The position numbers and the translations under genes are program-made. 64,000 nucleotides of DNA from Leptospira langatensis (GTDB lineage Bacteria; Spirochaetota; Leptospiria; Leptospirales; Leptospiraceae). A model generated the notes under the pieces. That model worked only from the letters and a program-made list of their open reading frames with translations, did no database searches and was not told the origin of the DNA. This document shows positions 1 to 9,946 of the stretch, in pieces. Location of the stretch: positions 376,367-440,366 of the forward strand of contig NZ_RQER01000007.1 of the NCBI RefSeq assembly GCF_004770615.1. The letters are read 5' to 3'. Each line of letters starts with the position of its first letter. Position 1 is the first letter of the stretch.

Positions 1-555
1 TCCAACGAGAGAATGTTCAAACTCAATGAAGTGGGAAGATTCTTTACTCCTACCATCTACCAAAGAAAGCAACAATCCATTCGTGCTACTTTCTTGAGAG
101 ATATGTATTGGGTACAGCACAGAGGATTGTTAAGCGACGGCCACGTTCGAAATCTGGAAGACTTAGTGAATCCGGATCGATGCACCGAAGGTTCAGCACT
201 CTACAACCAATACTACACTCTGCATTCGCCTTATTCTCCTGCGTTAGGTGGTCCGGACTTCCCGGCTCCTTATCCTCCGCAGAACAGAAAAGCAGATGTG
301 TTCCGTGCCTTCAAATCCCCAGCCACGGATGCCGGTATCAAGAGAAACAGGTTCATCGAAAGACATAAATACTTCGTAACCGTTCCTTGGGACACCGACT
401 GGTACTATTGGGATTACCAAAAGATGAGAAGAGAATACGGCCCGACAGAGTTAGGAACTTCTGCTCCGATCGGAATGCCTGCCGCTCCTCACCCTTGGTG
501 TACACAATCCGCAACGGATGTGGACGACTTAGTGGAGTATATACTCACTCTCTAA
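1..555 (+). CDS. C-terminal part of a cut-off protein, possibly c-type cytochrome related
   Basis: The reading frame is open from the first base of the window, so the true start lies upstream and only about 184 residues are seen. The visible part is rich in Tyr, Trp and Pro and has no CxxCH haem motif. The last residues (a TDVDDLVEYIL-type helix) resemble the closing helix of cytochrome c domains, which suggests an electron-transfer or di-haem oxidoreductase family, but this is weak evidence. A structured GC-rich stretch (hairpin 575-592) and a strong hairpin (689-719) follow the stop codon. I do not recognise the family with confidence. Confidence 0.6.
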   Translation, partial: SNERMFKLNEVGRFFTPTIYQRKQQSIRATFLRDMYWVQHRGLLSDGHVRNLEDLVNPDRCTEGSALYNQYYTLHSPYSPALGGPDFPAPYPPQNRKADVFRAFKSPATDAGIKRNRFIERHKYFVTVPWDTDWYYWDYQKMRREYGPTELGTSAPIGMPAAPHPWCTQSATDVDDLVEYILTL

Positions 556-688
556 ACTCTTCACAGTCCGGCAAGGAAGGCTTCCGCCTTCCGCGGATCT
601 CGGTGCATAGGCCGCCCGCTAAAACCGAGGTTTGTTAACGAAAGTTTTTGCCGGACTCTTCTTTTCAGGATTTTTATTAAAAGATATG

Positions 689-719
689 AACGAATATTCT
701 CCGAAAGAGAATATTCGTT
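689..719. terminator. Bidirectional intrinsic terminator
   Basis: A perfect 13-bp stem (AACGAATATTCTC and its complement) with a CGAAA loop is followed by a run of T. It lies between the plus-strand gene ending at 555 and the minus-strand dps gene ending at 737, so it can serve both. Confidence 0.8.
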
Positions 720-736
720 TTTTATTAAGTGGGGAA

Positions 737-1204
737 TTACTCGAGCATGCTTCGGAGCATCCAAGCCGTCTTCTCGTGGATATCCAATCTTTGGGTAAGA
801 AGATCGGTAGTCACCTCATCCCCTCCCGAATCTGCAGAAGGAAGGATCGCTCTCGCGGTTCTGATCACTGCTTCATGACCTTCCACCAGATTCTTTAGCA
901 TTTCTTCGGCCTTAGGGACTCCGTCTTCTTCTTTCAAGGAAGTCAAACTAGAGAATGCCTTGTAAGTTCCCGGCGCAGGATATCCAAGGGAACGGATCCT
1001 TTCTGCAATGAGATCCAGTGCATTCCAAAGCTCCGTGTACTGGGTCATGAACATCAAATGCAATGTATTGAAAAGAGGCCCAGTAACGTTCCAATGGTAG
1101 TTATGAGTTTTCAGATATAAAAAGTATGTATCCGCTAGAAGCTTTTGCAAACCCTGATTGATCGCTTCTCTGTCTTTTTCTGGAATTCCGATATTCGGCT
1201 TCAT
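737..1204 (-). CDS. dps: Dps family ferritin-like DNA-protection protein
   Basis: This encodes a 155-residue Dps protein, a dodecameric mini-ferritin that oxidises and stores Fe(II) using hydrogen peroxide and shields DNA. The ferroxidase ligands are all present with canonical spacing: His37, His49, Asp64 and Glu68 (H-x11-H-x14-D-x3-E), inside the HNYHWNVTG...AERI signature. I start at the ATG at 1204 because an AGGAG (complement at 1211-1215) lies six bases upstream; an upstream in-frame start at 1228 would overlap that site. The promoter contains overlapping palindromes typical of a Fur/PerR-type operator, which fits the peroxide-stress role. The gene is monocistronic, ending at the terminator at 689-719. 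Confidence 0.93.
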   Translation of the reverse strand: MKPNIGIPEKDREAINQGLQKLLADTYFLYLKTHNYHWNVTGPLFNTLHLMFMTQYTELWNALDLIAERIRSLGYPAPGTYKAFSSLTSLKEEDGVPKAEEMLKNLVEGHEAVIRTARAILPSADSGGDEVTTDLLTQRLDIHEKTAWMLRSMLE

Positions 1205-1227
1205 AAGAATCTCCTTATATTCCCGCA

Positions 1228-1267
1228 ATTTAGAACCATTCTAAATACAGTATTTAGACCCTGACAA
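1228..1267 (-). promoter_or_regulatory. dps promoter with overlapping Fur/PerR-like palindromes
   Basis: On the minus strand a TTGTCA (-35, 1262-1267) and a TAGAAT (-10, 1238-1243) are 18 bp apart. Between and across them lie two perfect palindromes sharing one half-site: ATTTAGAA-cca-TTCTAAAT (1228-1246) and TCTAAATACAGTATTTAGA (1240-1258). This gives three half-sites, as expected for a dimeric repressor. Assignment to PerR or Fur is inference from the regulated gene and the 7-1-7-like core. Confidence 0.65.
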
Positions 1268-1350
1268 TTCATTTACGGAAAAAACTTTTCCCTTTTCTCA
1301 GGATCTTCTCTACTCTTTTCCGGAGTAGGAAAGAAAATATAGAAATAAAA

Positions 1351-1370
1351 AAGCCGCTGGATAGCGGCTT
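1351..1370. terminator. Intrinsic terminator after the DegT aminotransferase gene
   Basis: The 8-bp stem AAGCCGCT/AGCGGCTT with a GGAT loop is flanked by A-rich sequence on the left, which reads as a T-tract on the minus strand. It is 30 bases beyond the stop of the minus-strand gene at 1401. Confidence 0.8.
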
Positions 1371-1400
1371 TTCTCAAGTCTTTGCTTCTTTCTCTCGGAT

Positions 1401-2516
1401 CTATTTCTTATATTCTTTGATCGCGGAGAACACTTCTTCGAACTCTGCGTCCGTCATGTATGGAAAGAGAGGGAAATTCAAAACGGAATCACAGATCCTT
1501 CCGGTCCTATGCTCCTTTCCGAATCTTCCTTTGATATAAGGCTTAGCACCCGGTTGATCGCTCATGGCTCCCGGATAGATGACCCCGAATCCGATTCCCT
1601 TACTTTTCAGGACTTCTTGGATCTTCGGTCTTTCTGCCGGATCAAAGAGAGTAACGTTGCAGTATCCATTCTCCGCGAAATCTTTCGGAGGTTGGATCAC
1701 ATTCACCCCTAGTCCAGGAAGCACTTGGTAGTATTTCTCTGCGGACTTTCTGCGGGACTCGATCCTTGCTTTTAAGTAAGGTAGATTCAAATTCAAGAAT
1801 CCTGCCTGCAAGGTATCCATTCTAGAATTCCAACCCACATCTCCATAACCGTAGTGAGAAGTCCTTCCGTGGTTTCCAAGCATTCTGACCCGGTTGGCAA
1901 GCTCTTCGTCGTTTGTAAAGACCGCTCCTCCGTCCCCGGCACCACCTAATACTTTTGCCGGATAGAAGGAAGTGGTCGTGATCAATGCATCTTGATAAAC
2001 AGGCTTTCCTTTGTATATGACTCCGAAGGATTGCGCTCCGTCTTCTAACAGAAAGACTCCCTTCTCTTTGCAAAGTTTACGATAGTCTTCTAACTTTGCG
2101 CTTCCCCATCCGTAAAGATGCACGATGATCGCAGCCTTCGGTTTCACTTCTTCTAAGGCTTTTTTGAATTCTTCAAAGTCCATTTGAAGATCGTCCGGAT
2201 TGGTGTCTACAGTAGCAGGATCTGCTCCTACGTTTACTACGGATTCGAAAGTGGCCCAGAATGTGGAATCGGGAACGAGAACTGTGTCTCCCTTACCGAC
2301 TCCTAAGGCTCTCAATGCGAGTTGTAATGCGTCTGTTCCATTGGCGCAAGCGATCGAATATTTCGTTCCAGCCGCTTCGGCCAGATTCTTTTCTAAAAGG
2401 CTTACTTCTTCTCCCCCGATAAAGGAAGCGTTCTTGCTAAGAGTCTTGACTTTGTCCTCCCAAGCTTCGAGTAATCCCGGTTCGAATCGTTTGATATCTA
2501 TAAAAGGTACGCCCAT
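1401..2516 (-). CDS. DegT/DnrJ/EryC1/StrS-family PLP-dependent sugar aminotransferase
   Basis: The 371-residue protein is a fold-type I aminotransferase of the kind that makes amino sugars for surface polysaccharides or secondary metabolites. Supporting motifs are the N-terminal PFIDIKR, the cofactor-binding [14 protein letters not shown] segment near residues 59-72, the EDGAQS motif, and the Schiff-base lysine Lys188 in the context FYPAKVLGG. Length is normal for the family. A GGAG stands in front of the ATG. It stands alone here, without neighbouring sugar-nucleotide genes, so the substrate cannot be named; an O-antigen or modified nucleotide-sugar role is likely by family. Confidence 0.88.
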   Translation of the reverse strand: MGVPFIDIKRFEPGLLEAWEDKVKTLSKNASFIGGEEVSLLEKNLAEAAGTKYSIACANGTDALQLALRALGVGKGDTVLVPDSTFWATFESVVNVGADPATVDTNPDDLQMDFEEFKKALEEVKPKAAIIVHLYGWGSAKLEDYRKLCKEKGVFLLEDGAQSFGVIYKGKPVYQDALITTTSFYPAKVLGGAGDGGAVFTNDEELANRVRMLGNHGRTSHYGYGDVGWNSRMDTLQAGFLNLNLPYLKARIESRRKSAEKYYQVLPGLGVNVIQPPKDFAENGYCNVTLFDPAERPKIQEVLKSKGIGFGVIYPGAMSDQPGAKPYIKGRFGKEHRTGRICDSVLNFPLFPYMTDAEFEEVFSAIKEYKK

Positions 2517-2575
2517 ATGGTCTCCTTCGAACAGGTTTAGAGACAGGGTCTAAAAAGCAAATTATTTTGGCCGAC

Positions 2576-3991
2576 TTATGGGCCGCTGCTTACGCACCTA
2601 AAATACAGAAAATTCGTTTTAGTTTGGAGAGCCATCTCCCTGGTATCTGCAAGATTAGCATATGCTTGATTTTCCTGAACGCCTCCTCCTTGAGAAGAAG
2701 ATGTCCAATATGCAGCGGAAGCAGTAGAGTTAAACACAGAGTATATTTTAGGATCGGAAGTATCCGTATAATCCGTAAGAAGATGTAACTCATCCAAATT
2801 TGGAAGTCTCCAATTGAAACCTCCTAATACGAAACTATCGCAGATAGCAACTGCGGTTTCCCAATCGATCGTGTTCGCTCCGGTTCCGCAGGCTCCAGCA
2901 GTATATGTTTCTCCATTATTGCATTTTTGAAAATAGATCTGACTTCCTTGTTCCAGAACGATCCCGTTCCCTTGGTCTACAAAGCTAGGCTCCGACATAG
3001 TCCTGCCGGAAACACAACGAACTGCGAATGAAGAAGCCTTATTGTAAGACATGGAACTTCCCAGATTGAAATCGATCGCATACGCTTGTACAGAGCTATC
3101 CGCATTTTGTGTGGAAGTCCAATATCCCGAAGCCCCGCTGTTCGGAAAATATGTGCTTTCTACTAAAGGAGTAGAAGATCCCAAGTATACGAGAGTGAGT
3201 AATTCTTTCATGGTGGGAAGTCTCCAAGTCGTGAAACCTGCATATCCCGGAGCGACATTCAAATTGCTACATACGTTAGACGCCCACGTCCAATCGCCTA
3301 AAGTGGGAGTCCCCGAGCAGGTCGGATCTGCTTGCCCTTCCGAACATGTCTTCCAATACAATCCTCGTATCATATCCACACTAGCCTGTTGGTTAGTGTA
3401 TGTAGGATGAGGCACCGGCCCGTTATAACTTCTAAATCCAGGTATATTGGAAAATTCTCCGTCCTGTCCCGCGCAGGAAGTCCCGGTACCGGTATTATCC
3501 GTGCAAGTGGCTTTTCCGGTGTCCGGTATTGCACTAGGATCCCAGACGGAAATATAAAATGTATCGGTTGAATTCCCAAACGTATTTGTCGCGGTTACTC
3601 CGAATGAAGTTAAAACTGCCGTTGCGGTTGGAGTTCCAGAGATCTGGCCGTTACTTGTATTGAAAGATAATCCCGCAGGCAATGCCCCGGTCGATATCGA
3701 ATATGTGACCGGCCCTGCTCCAGTTACGGTCGGATTAAAACTTCCCGGAAAGCCAAAATAGAAATCAACACTATTTAACAGATTTTTCTTATATAAGATC
3801 GTAGGAGGAGCCGTAGAAGGCTCCACAGCACATTCTGCAAGTTGTCCGAGCATGCATTTTAATATTTGGGTTTCATAATACTCATTAGTACTAGGATCCC
3901 CGGGATTATAACCGTTCGTCGCCTTACAGAAGCCAAGAAGAAGGCTTAGGCACAGAAATGAGGCTTTAAAACGAAACGAACGGGACCGCAT
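2576..3991 (-). CDS. Lipoprotein with putative Ig-like domain and DUF1566 repeats
   Basis: The 471-residue product begins with a basic N-terminus, a hydrophobic core and a lipobox-like LGFC (Cys22), so it is probably a lipoprotein. Residues about 70-150 form a putative Ig-like (He_PIG) domain, recognisable from the PAGLSFNTSNGQISGTP pattern. Two DUF1566 units follow (about 180-330 and 335-470), each with the WRLPTMKEL or WRLPNLDEL motif and the closing FAVRCVSG or FLYFRCVSS. Such proteins are abundant in leptospires and probably surface exposed; the ligand is unknown. The gap to lon is only 39 bases, so it may be partly co-transcribed. Confidence 0.82.
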   Translation of the reverse strand: MRSRSFRFKASFLCLSLLLGFCKATNGYNPGDPSTNEYYETQILKCMLGQLAECAVEPSTAPPTILYKKNLLNSVDFYFGFPGSFNPTVTGAGPVTYSISTGALPAGLSFNTSNGQISGTPTATAVLTSFGVTATNTFGNSTDTFYISVWDPSAIPDTGKATCTDNTGTGTSCAGQDGEFSNIPGFRSYNGPVPHPTYTNQQASVDMIRGLYWKTCSEGQADPTCSGTPTLGDWTWASNVCSNLNVAPGYAGFTTWRLPTMKELLTLVYLGSSTPLVESTYFPNSGASGYWTSTQNADSSVQAYAIDFNLGSSMSYNKASSFAVRCVSGRTMSEPSFVDQGNGIVLEQGSQIYFQKCNNGETYTAGACGTGANTIDWETAVAICDSFVLGGFNWRLPNLDELHLLTDYTDTSDPKIYSVFNSTASAAYWTSSSQGGGVQENQAYANLADTREMALQTKTNFLYFRCVSSGP

Positions 3992-4030
3992 GGCAAATTT
4001 TCAAGAGTATATAGAAACGCGCCAAGGAAT

Positions 4031-6544
4031 TTATTTCTTTCGAAACGTTCTCTTCTTTGCCTTCGCAGAAGGCTTCTGTTTCTTCGGATCTTCCTTGCTG
4101 ACAGCCTTCTCACTCTCCTTGGGAGAAGTTGACTTTTCGTTTTTTCCAGAATGAGTTTCCTTTTTTGAGAGAGCTTTTTCAAGGACCTTCGGTTCGAAGA
4201 GTATATTTGCCACTTCTTCGAATCTGGTGACCGGAAAGAATTCCATTCCCTTCTTCACATAGTCCGGGATCTCATCCAGTTGAGGCCTATTGTCGGAAGG
4301 GAAGATGATCTTATGCACACCCACTCTCTTGGCTGCCACGATCTTTTCTCGCAACCCGCCTATAGGCAAAACTTCTCCGGTAAGAGTCAATTCGCCTGTC
4401 ATCCCGAATCCGAGCTTGATCCTTTTGTCTAATACCAAGGAAAGTATAGTAGTCGCCATGGTGATCCCGGCACTCGGTCCATCCTTAGGGGTGGCGCCGT
4501 CCGGAACATGCAGGTGGATCGTCTTCTCCGTAAACAATTCTTCGGAACCTAAGAAATTCTTAATATAGCTGAGAGCGATACTAGAGGATTCTTCCATGGA
4601 TTTACCGATCATGCCGGTAAGAAGAATGCCTCCCTTACCTTTTACGAATACTGCCTCGATCAGGAGTGTTGCGCCACCGATAGAAGTCCAGGCCAGCCCC
4701 AAGGCTGTCCCAGGAACAGTAGGTTTAGTCATTCGATCGTCTGTGTATTTCGGGACACCCAGGAATTTCTCCACGTCGGTGGCTTGGATATGTTTCGGAT
4801 AGGGCTCCCCTTTTACGATATGCAATGCCAGTTTACGAGCGAGCTTATCCGATTGTTTTTCAAGACCCCTCACTCCAGATTCCCTGGAATAATGATCGAT
4901 CAGGGAGACCACAGCCTTCTTGTCCATCTGGATGCCGTAAGAATCGATCCCGTTTTTCTCCAGTACCTTCTTCCATAAATGTTTGGAGAAGATCTGGAAC
5001 TTCTCGTCCGTAATATAACCGGAGAGCGTGATGACCTCCATTCGATCCAAAAGGATCCTACTAATAGAGTCTAACGTATTTGCCGTAGCAATAAAGAATA
5101 CCGAAGAAAGATCGAAAGGAAGATCCAGATAATGATCTCGAAAGGATTTATTCTGCTCCGGGTCCAAGACTTCTAAAAGAGCGGCAGAAGGGTCTCCTTG
5201 CATCCCGATCCCTAGTTTATCTATTTCATCCAATAGAATGACCGGATCTTTTTCCTTGGTGATCCTAAGAGCGGTGATGATCTTTCCAGGCATGGAACCT
5301 ATATACGTTCTTCTATGTCCTTTGATCTCCGCCTCGTCCCTCATTCCGCCTACAGAGAAGCGGAAGAATTTCCTGCCCATCGCTTCCGCAACCGACTTAG
5401 CAATGGAGGTCTTTCCCACTCCGGGAGGTCCAACCAAAAGAAGAATGGAGCCCTTCTCCGAAGGTTTCAACTTCTTGACCGCCAAGAATTCTAGGATCCT
5501 TTCCTTGACATCGTCCAATTTATAATGATCCCGATCCAAGGTCTTACGCGCCTTGTCCAGATCTATCTCCCGACTAGGAGCTGACTCCCAGGGAAGACTT
5601 TCCAAGATATCTAGATAATTTCGGATAACGTTATAATCTGCGGTATTCTGATCCGTGTAGAAGAACTTATCCATCTCCCGTTCCACTTCTTCGATCACTT
5701 CGGGATCGGCGGGAATGGACTTCAATCGCTCCATGAATTTTTCGTATTTCTTCTCGTACTTTCCGTCTTTTTGGCCAAGTTCGGATTGGATCGCCTTCAG
5801 CTGTTCTCTCAGGAAGAACTGTCTCTGCTGTTTGTCTATCTTGTCCTGGATATTTTCCTGGATCTCTCTTTGGAGACTGACCAGATCGATCTCCTTTTTC
5901 AGATAGAGTAGCACTTTTTCGATCCGATCCTTCAGATTGACGGATTCTATTACGGATTGATAATCTTCCTTCTCTATATTCAAAATACTGCATACAAAGT
6001 CCGCCATCTTACCTGGCTCGTTCACATTCAGCATGGTAAGTTTCATCTCTTCGGTAAAGAGAGGGTTGTTTTGTGCGAGTTCCCTCGTCATGATGAGAAG
6101 GGTCCTCATCATCGCCTTGATGGTGTTTTTGGGTGCTCCTGGCTCTTCTTCCGGATAGGTAACTTTTGCGACAAGCAATGGCTCGACTGATACAAAGGAT
6201 TCTACTTTGAATCTACGGACCGTATTGATGAGTATATTCACCGCTCCGTCGGGAAGATTCACCTTCTTTAGGATCTTTGCCACCACTCCGTAGGAGTAGA
6301 TATTCTCTTCCGTCTTCTTCTCATTCTCTTCATCTTTTAGAAGTACGAGTCCTATGAACGAATTCCCTTTGAGCACCTCTTCCACTGCCTTAGCGAATTT
6401 TCCTCCGGGAACGATGAGAGGAGTAATGATGCCTGGAAAAACGGGACGGGTCTTGATAGGGATCAAAAATAATTCTGGAGGAAGTATGGAATCGACCGGG
6501 ATAATACCGTTCTCGATCTCGCCTAAACTATCAAATAATTCCAC
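4031..6544 (-). CDS. lon: ATP-dependent Lon protease
   Basis: The 837-residue protein is a LonA-type AAA+ protease that degrades damaged and short-lived regulatory proteins in the cytoplasm. The N-terminal substrate domain (about 1-210) is followed by a coiled-coil region, the AAA+ module with Walker A GPPGVGKT (372-379) and Walker B LLDEIDK, and the protease domain with the Ser691-Lys734 catalytic dyad in DGPSAGIT and GGLREK. A GTG start with AAAGGTG five bases upstream is chosen. The last 45 or so residues are a low-complexity Lys/Ser/Glu tail ending in a basic cluster, which is longer than in textbook Lon proteins. Confidence 0.96.
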   Translation of the reverse strand: MELFDSLGEIENGIIPVDSILPPELFLIPIKTRPVFPGIITPLIVPGGKFAKAVEEVLKGNSFIGLVLLKDEENEKKTEENIYSYGVVAKILKKVNLPDGAVNILINTVRRFKVESFVSVEPLLVAKVTYPEEEPGAPKNTIKAMMRTLLIMTRELAQNNPLFTEEMKLTMLNVNEPGKMADFVCSILNIEKEDYQSVIESVNLKDRIEKVLLYLKKEIDLVSLQREIQENIQDKIDKQQRQFFLREQLKAIQSELGQKDGKYEKKYEKFMERLKSIPADPEVIEEVEREMDKFFYTDQNTADYNVIRNYLDILESLPWESAPSREIDLDKARKTLDRDHYKLDDVKERILEFLAVKKLKPSEKGSILLLVGPPGVGKTSIAKSVAEAMGRKFFRFSVGGMRDEAEIKGHRRTYIGSMPGKIITALRITKEKDPVILLDEIDKLGIGMQGDPSAALLEVLDPEQNKSFRDHYLDLPFDLSSVFFIATANTLDSISRILLDRMEVITLSGYITDEKFQIFSKHLWKKVLEKNGIDSYGIQMDKKAVVSLIDHYSRESGVRGLEKQSDKLARKLALHIVKGEPYPKHIQATDVEKFLGVPKYTDDRMTKPTVPGTALGLAWTSIGGATLLIEAVFVKGKGGILLTGMIGKSMEESSSIALSYIKNFLGSEELFTEKTIHLHVPDGATPKDGPSAGITMATTILSLVLDKRIKLGFGMTGELTLTGEVLPIGGLREKIVAAKRVGVHKIIFPSDNRPQLDEIPDYVKKGMEFFPVTRFEEVANILFEPKVLEKALSKKETHSGKNEKSTSPKESEKAVSKEDPKKQKPSAKAKKRTFRKK

Positions 6545-6869
6545 GTTTTCACCTTTGCTTTCGAATTAGAAGAGCCGATTCCAGTTTTTGATCTGAGCCG
6601 CGATATTCAAACCTTTCTTTTCGCTCTTTTACCCTGAAAAGGCCCGCTTTTCCCGCAAAAGTTACGCAATTTTGGCGTAGTTTTCTCGAAGAATTTTTCC
6701 GCTACTTTTCTTGAACTGACGTTCAAATGATTACGGATAGATCCATAACATCCGTTTCCCTTTATCAAGGGAAGAAAAGAGGATACCGATTGACTTTTAG
6801 CAGTCTTATATATAGCCTAATTCGAAATATATATATCTCGTTCTAACGAGAAAGAGTAGTGGGGAAGCC
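6545..6869. other. Divergent intergenic region between lon and the first esterase gene
   Basis: This 325-base gap must carry both promoters. On the plus strand a TTGACT (6790-6795) precedes an AT-rich TATATATAG stretch, but the spacing is imperfect. A small perfect hairpin CTCGTT-CT-AACGAG (6837-6850) lies in the probable leader, and GGGGA stands five bases before the ATG at 6870. I see no gene, and no clear heat-shock element in front of lon. Confidence 0.5.
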
Positions 6870-8327
6870 ATGCGAACATTCGCCAAAAGTCCGTTCCTTA
6901 TTTCCGTTCTTGCGCTTGCGTTAAGTGTTCTGGATTGCAAGACGGAATCCCAGGATACTACCAATCAAACGATAGGACTGGGGCTTGCAGTTGTATTGCA
7001 AAATCCCTACCAAAGGATCAATGCGAATCCGGATACGATCATCATCCCTAACTCGAACGCCACGTATCAATCTCCGGGAAGAAGCTACATCCCCGCTTGC
7101 TTCGGGAACTCCGGCAATACCAGTTTTCATTTCTATCGTAAATCGGTTGCTTCCAATAACAAGAAATTGCTCATCAATTTCATGGGAGGAGGAGCCTGTT
7201 GGAGTAACGATAATTGCTTCGGGAATAATACCACTACCTTCTTCAACTTCTTGGATACCGTTCCGGATCTCTTCGTAAAGGTGGCCTTTCAAGGCATTTT
7301 GGATGCGGATGTTTCCGCAAATCCATTAAGGAATTACGATGTTCTTTTTATTCCGTATTGTACTGGAGATCTTCATATTGGTTCGGCGGACCCGACAAAT
7401 TACGATGATCCTTATGTAGACCCCGCCAGTGAACCTAGCGCTTATCATCATCGTGGACACGATAATACACTCGCCGTCTTAAAATATATCCAGCAAAACT
7501 ACACTCAGGTTACCGACATTGTGGTCGCAGGGCAGAGTGCCGGCGGATACGGAGCGATTTTAAATTATCCTCATATACGACAAATGTTTAAGGATACGGC
7601 CACCTTCCCTGCCGTGGCAAATGTAAGCCTGTTGGCAGATGCTTCGAATGGAGCGGTAGTCGACAATTTCTTTCAGGATATAGTCAGGGACCAGTGGGGT
7701 AGCGCAGTAAATATGCCGACCTGGATCGTAGGGTCAAATTATCTGAGTGGGACTCCTACTATCCAAGACTTTATCAGCAAGACCGCTAACGCCTATACAA
7801 ACGATAAAATAGGGCAATATGCCGCTCAATTCGATAGTACGCAAAGATGGTTCTATAACGTTATGGGCATTATTAAGAGTGGGACCCCCGCCTATACCGA
7901 TTCTTCTTCCTTCTTTGGCCCTGGGGATGCGAGTGAAGTCAGCGATCTTCCGAACAGCCTTGCCGACAATACACCGTCCAATTGTAACTGGGCACTTCAT
8001 TCTAAGAATGCAATGCAGACCGCTCAAACCGCGGCTACTAACGGAAATTATTATTACTATATCGCTCCCGGGGATGTTCATACAATTACCACAAGCAACG
8101 AGATGTTTAACCTCACCAGCCAGGGTAAAAGTTTTAATTCTTGGTTCGCCAATATTGTGACAAATACGGGCACTACTCCGGAGAATGTGGACTGTTCTCT
8201 CGGTTCCGGTTCCCATCCTTGCACGGATACGAATTATATCTCAAATCAGTACAATAACAGTTTGAAGAGATCTACTTCTCACCAATCTTTCAACAGTGGG
8301 AAAGATCTGGCGGAAACCTGCTTATAA
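6870..8327 (+). CDS. Pectinacetylesterase/Notum-like lipoprotein hydrolase, copy 1
   Basis: The 485-residue protein starts with a signal peptide ending in LSVLDC, consistent with a lipoprotein. The body matches the pectinacetylesterase (Notum-related) alpha/beta-hydrolase family: the strand-turn LLINFMGGGACW, the FIPYCTGDLHIG motif, and the nucleophile Ser223 in GQSAGGYG. A candidate catalytic histidine lies in the late GDVHTI motif. By family it removes acyl groups, usually acetyl, from polysaccharides or protein-bound lipids; the real substrate is unknown. The neighbour at 8422 is a clear paralogue with the same motifs, so this is a tandem duplication. Confidence 0.82.
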   Translation: MRTFAKSPFLISVLALALSVLDCKTESQDTTNQTIGLGLAVVLQNPYQRINANPDTIIIPNSNATYQSPGRSYIPACFGNSGNTSFHFYRKSVASNNKKLLINFMGGGACWSNDNCFGNNTTTFFNFLDTVPDLFVKVAFQGILDADVSANPLRNYDVLFIPYCTGDLHIGSADPTNYDDPYVDPASEPSAYHHRGHDNTLAVLKYIQQNYTQVTDIVVAGQSAGGYGAILNYPHIRQMFKDTATFPAVANVSLLADASNGAVVDNFFQDIVRDQWGSAVNMPTWIVGSNYLSGTPTIQDFISKTANAYTNDKIGQYAAQFDSTQRWFYNVMGIIKSGTPAYTDSSSFFGPGDASEVSDLPNSLADNTPSNCNWALHSKNAMQTAQTAATNGNYYYYIAPGDVHTITTSNEMFNLTSQGKSFNSWFANIVTNTGTTPENVDCSLGSGSHPCTDTNYISNQYNNSLKRSTSHQSFNSGKDLAETCL

Positions 8328-8344
8328 ACGAGCCTTCGCTTCCC

Positions 8345-8412
8345 TTGACATTTTAGAAACCTATCTTACAATATTCTTAAGCTTCTATCCATATCGAACA
8401 GGAGCTTAAGAA
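8345..8412 (+). promoter_or_regulatory. Sigma70-type promoter and inverted repeat before esterase copy 2
   Basis: A perfect TTGACA (8345-8350) is followed after 16 bp by TACAAT (8367-8372). Immediately downstream lie perfect 10-base inverted arms, TTCTTAAGCT (8374-8383) and AGCTTAAGAA (8403-8412). The second arm overlaps the AAGAAGG ribosome-binding site of the gene at 8422. It could be an operator at the transcription start or an RNA hairpin masking the ribosome-binding site. Confidence 0.6.
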
Positions 8413-8421
8413 GGTTTCTTC

Positions 8422-9939
8422 ATGTTTCGCTTTTTAATCGTTCTTATCTTCTTCTCCTCTATTCTCTGCACTAAATCCTCCAACCATTCCGATAACGAAG
8501 CAGCAATGAACGCAGCTATCCTAGGCCTCGTAGTCTCTCCGTATCATAGGATCACTCCTCATCCGGATACTTTCACCACTCAGGTGGATCATGGCTCGGG
8601 AACTCCTTACACGTATACGGCAAGTTTTACTCCGGAATGTTCTGGTACTCCGGGAAATACGAACTTCTATTTCTTCCGTAAGACTGTCAGAAATGCGAAT
8701 ACCAAACTTTTGATCAATTTCATGGGGGGAGGCGCTTGTTGGGACGACGCAAACTGTTTCGGGGACAATACCACAACTTATTTCAATCAGTTGAACACCA
8801 TTCCGGATTTCGCGATCAATCTCATCTTCAAAGGCATCATGGACCAATCCGTTGGTGCGAATCCGTTCCGAAATTATGATATTATTTTCATCCCCTATTG
8901 CACCGGGGATCTGCATATAGGAAGCAAGGTCACTACGTATGCAAGAGGCACCATCCAGCACCACGGATATGATAATGTGATTTCCGTTCTGAAATTCATC
9001 CAAAGTGCATACAGCAATCTGGAGGAGGTATTTGTGATCGGACAAAGCGCGGGAGGGTACGGAACCATTCTGAACTTCCCTATCATCCGAGAAACCGTGA
9101 CGTCCATCAGTTCTGGAGTGCAAGTCCGGATGCTTTCGGACGCGTCTAACGCAGTCGTTCCTACTTCTTCTTATACTCCGGGTCCCGCGTTCTTTCCTGT
9201 TCTAGAGAATTCTTGGGGGGTAGAAAACGGCATCGGGAACGCAAGCGGGCATTTTACTTTTTCCAATCTTCCCCAATGGGTGTCGGGAATAGGTAGCACA
9301 TATACCACATCTGCGGGCGCCTCCTTGAACGATTACTTTAAGAAGGTAGCGGACGAATATCCAAACGACAGACTAGCTCAGTATGCCGCAGTCTTCGATG
9401 GGAACCAAAGATTTTTTTATAATGTGATGGGACAGATCAATAAGATCAATGCGTCCCAGTTGGCTTATACCACCGCAACTGTAGCCGATCCGTACCAGTC
9501 AGGAAAATCCTACTCTTCTATTTTCGGGGACAGCGACGGAAGCTCTATGCCGGACGGGAATGGCTCTTCCTCCAATGATTATACTACTTGCGATTGGTCC
9601 AAACAGGCAATCTCCAAGATGAAAGATGCAGCTACCAAATCGAATTATAGATATTACCTAGGCCCCGGAGATGTTCATACAATTAGCACAAGCAATGATA
9701 TGTATTCCTTGGTCAGTGGGACCGTAAACTTCGGGACCTGGCTAAGCGATTTTGCGATCGGATCCATGCCGACAAGCGTTCAGTGCAACGACTCGGCTGC
9801 TTCTTGTGTGAACACGAATTTGATCACGAGCACGATCAATACCACTTTGGGTGAAGCGACTTCAGACACTTCTTATGCAATCTCACCGAAACAAAATCTC
9901 TTTACTACTTGCGGAGGAGTCGCGGGACTCGGCCTCTAA
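8422..9939 (+). CDS. Pectinacetylesterase/Notum-like lipoprotein hydrolase, copy 2
   Basis: The 505-residue protein is a paralogue of the upstream gene. It has a short signal peptide with lipobox SILC, the conserved LLINFMGGGACW segment, FIPYCTGDLHIG, the nucleophile Ser209 in GQSAGGYG, and the C-terminal GDVHTI motif followed by a conserved tail. The Cys-rich pattern (GACW, ANCFG, TTCDW) matches copy 1 and suggests conserved disulfides. It has its own promoter, so the two copies may be expressed under different conditions. The natural substrate, acetylated or acylated glycan versus lipid, cannot be read from sequence. Confidence 0.82.
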   Translation: MFRFLIVLIFFSSILCTKSSNHSDNEAAMNAAILGLVVSPYHRITPHPDTFTTQVDHGSGTPYTYTASFTPECSGTPGNTNFYFFRKTVRNANTKLLINFMGGGACWDDANCFGDNTTTYFNQLNTIPDFAINLIFKGIMDQSVGANPFRNYDIIFIPYCTGDLHIGSKVTTYARGTIQHHGYDNVISVLKFIQSAYSNLEEVFVIGQSAGGYGTILNFPIIRETVTSISSGVQVRMLSDASNAVVPTSSYTPGPAFFPVLENSWGVENGIGNASGHFTFSNLPQWVSGIGSTYTTSAGASLNDYFKKVADEYPNDRLAQYAAVFDGNQRFFYNVMGQINKINASQLAYTTATVADPYQSGKSYSSIFGDSDGSSMPDGNGSSSNDYTTCDWSKQAISKMKDAATKSNYRYYLGPGDVHTISTSNDMYSLVSGTVNFGTWLSDFAIGSMPTSVQCNDSAASCVNTNLITSTINTTLGEATSDTSYAISPKQNLFTTCGGVAGLGL

Positions 9940-9946
9940 AAGAATC

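Noticed and set aside
571..592. GGAAGGC-TTCC-GCCTTCC hairpin as a separate terminator
   Set aside because: No T-tract follows; the stronger hairpin at 689-719 serves better, so this is left as structure only.
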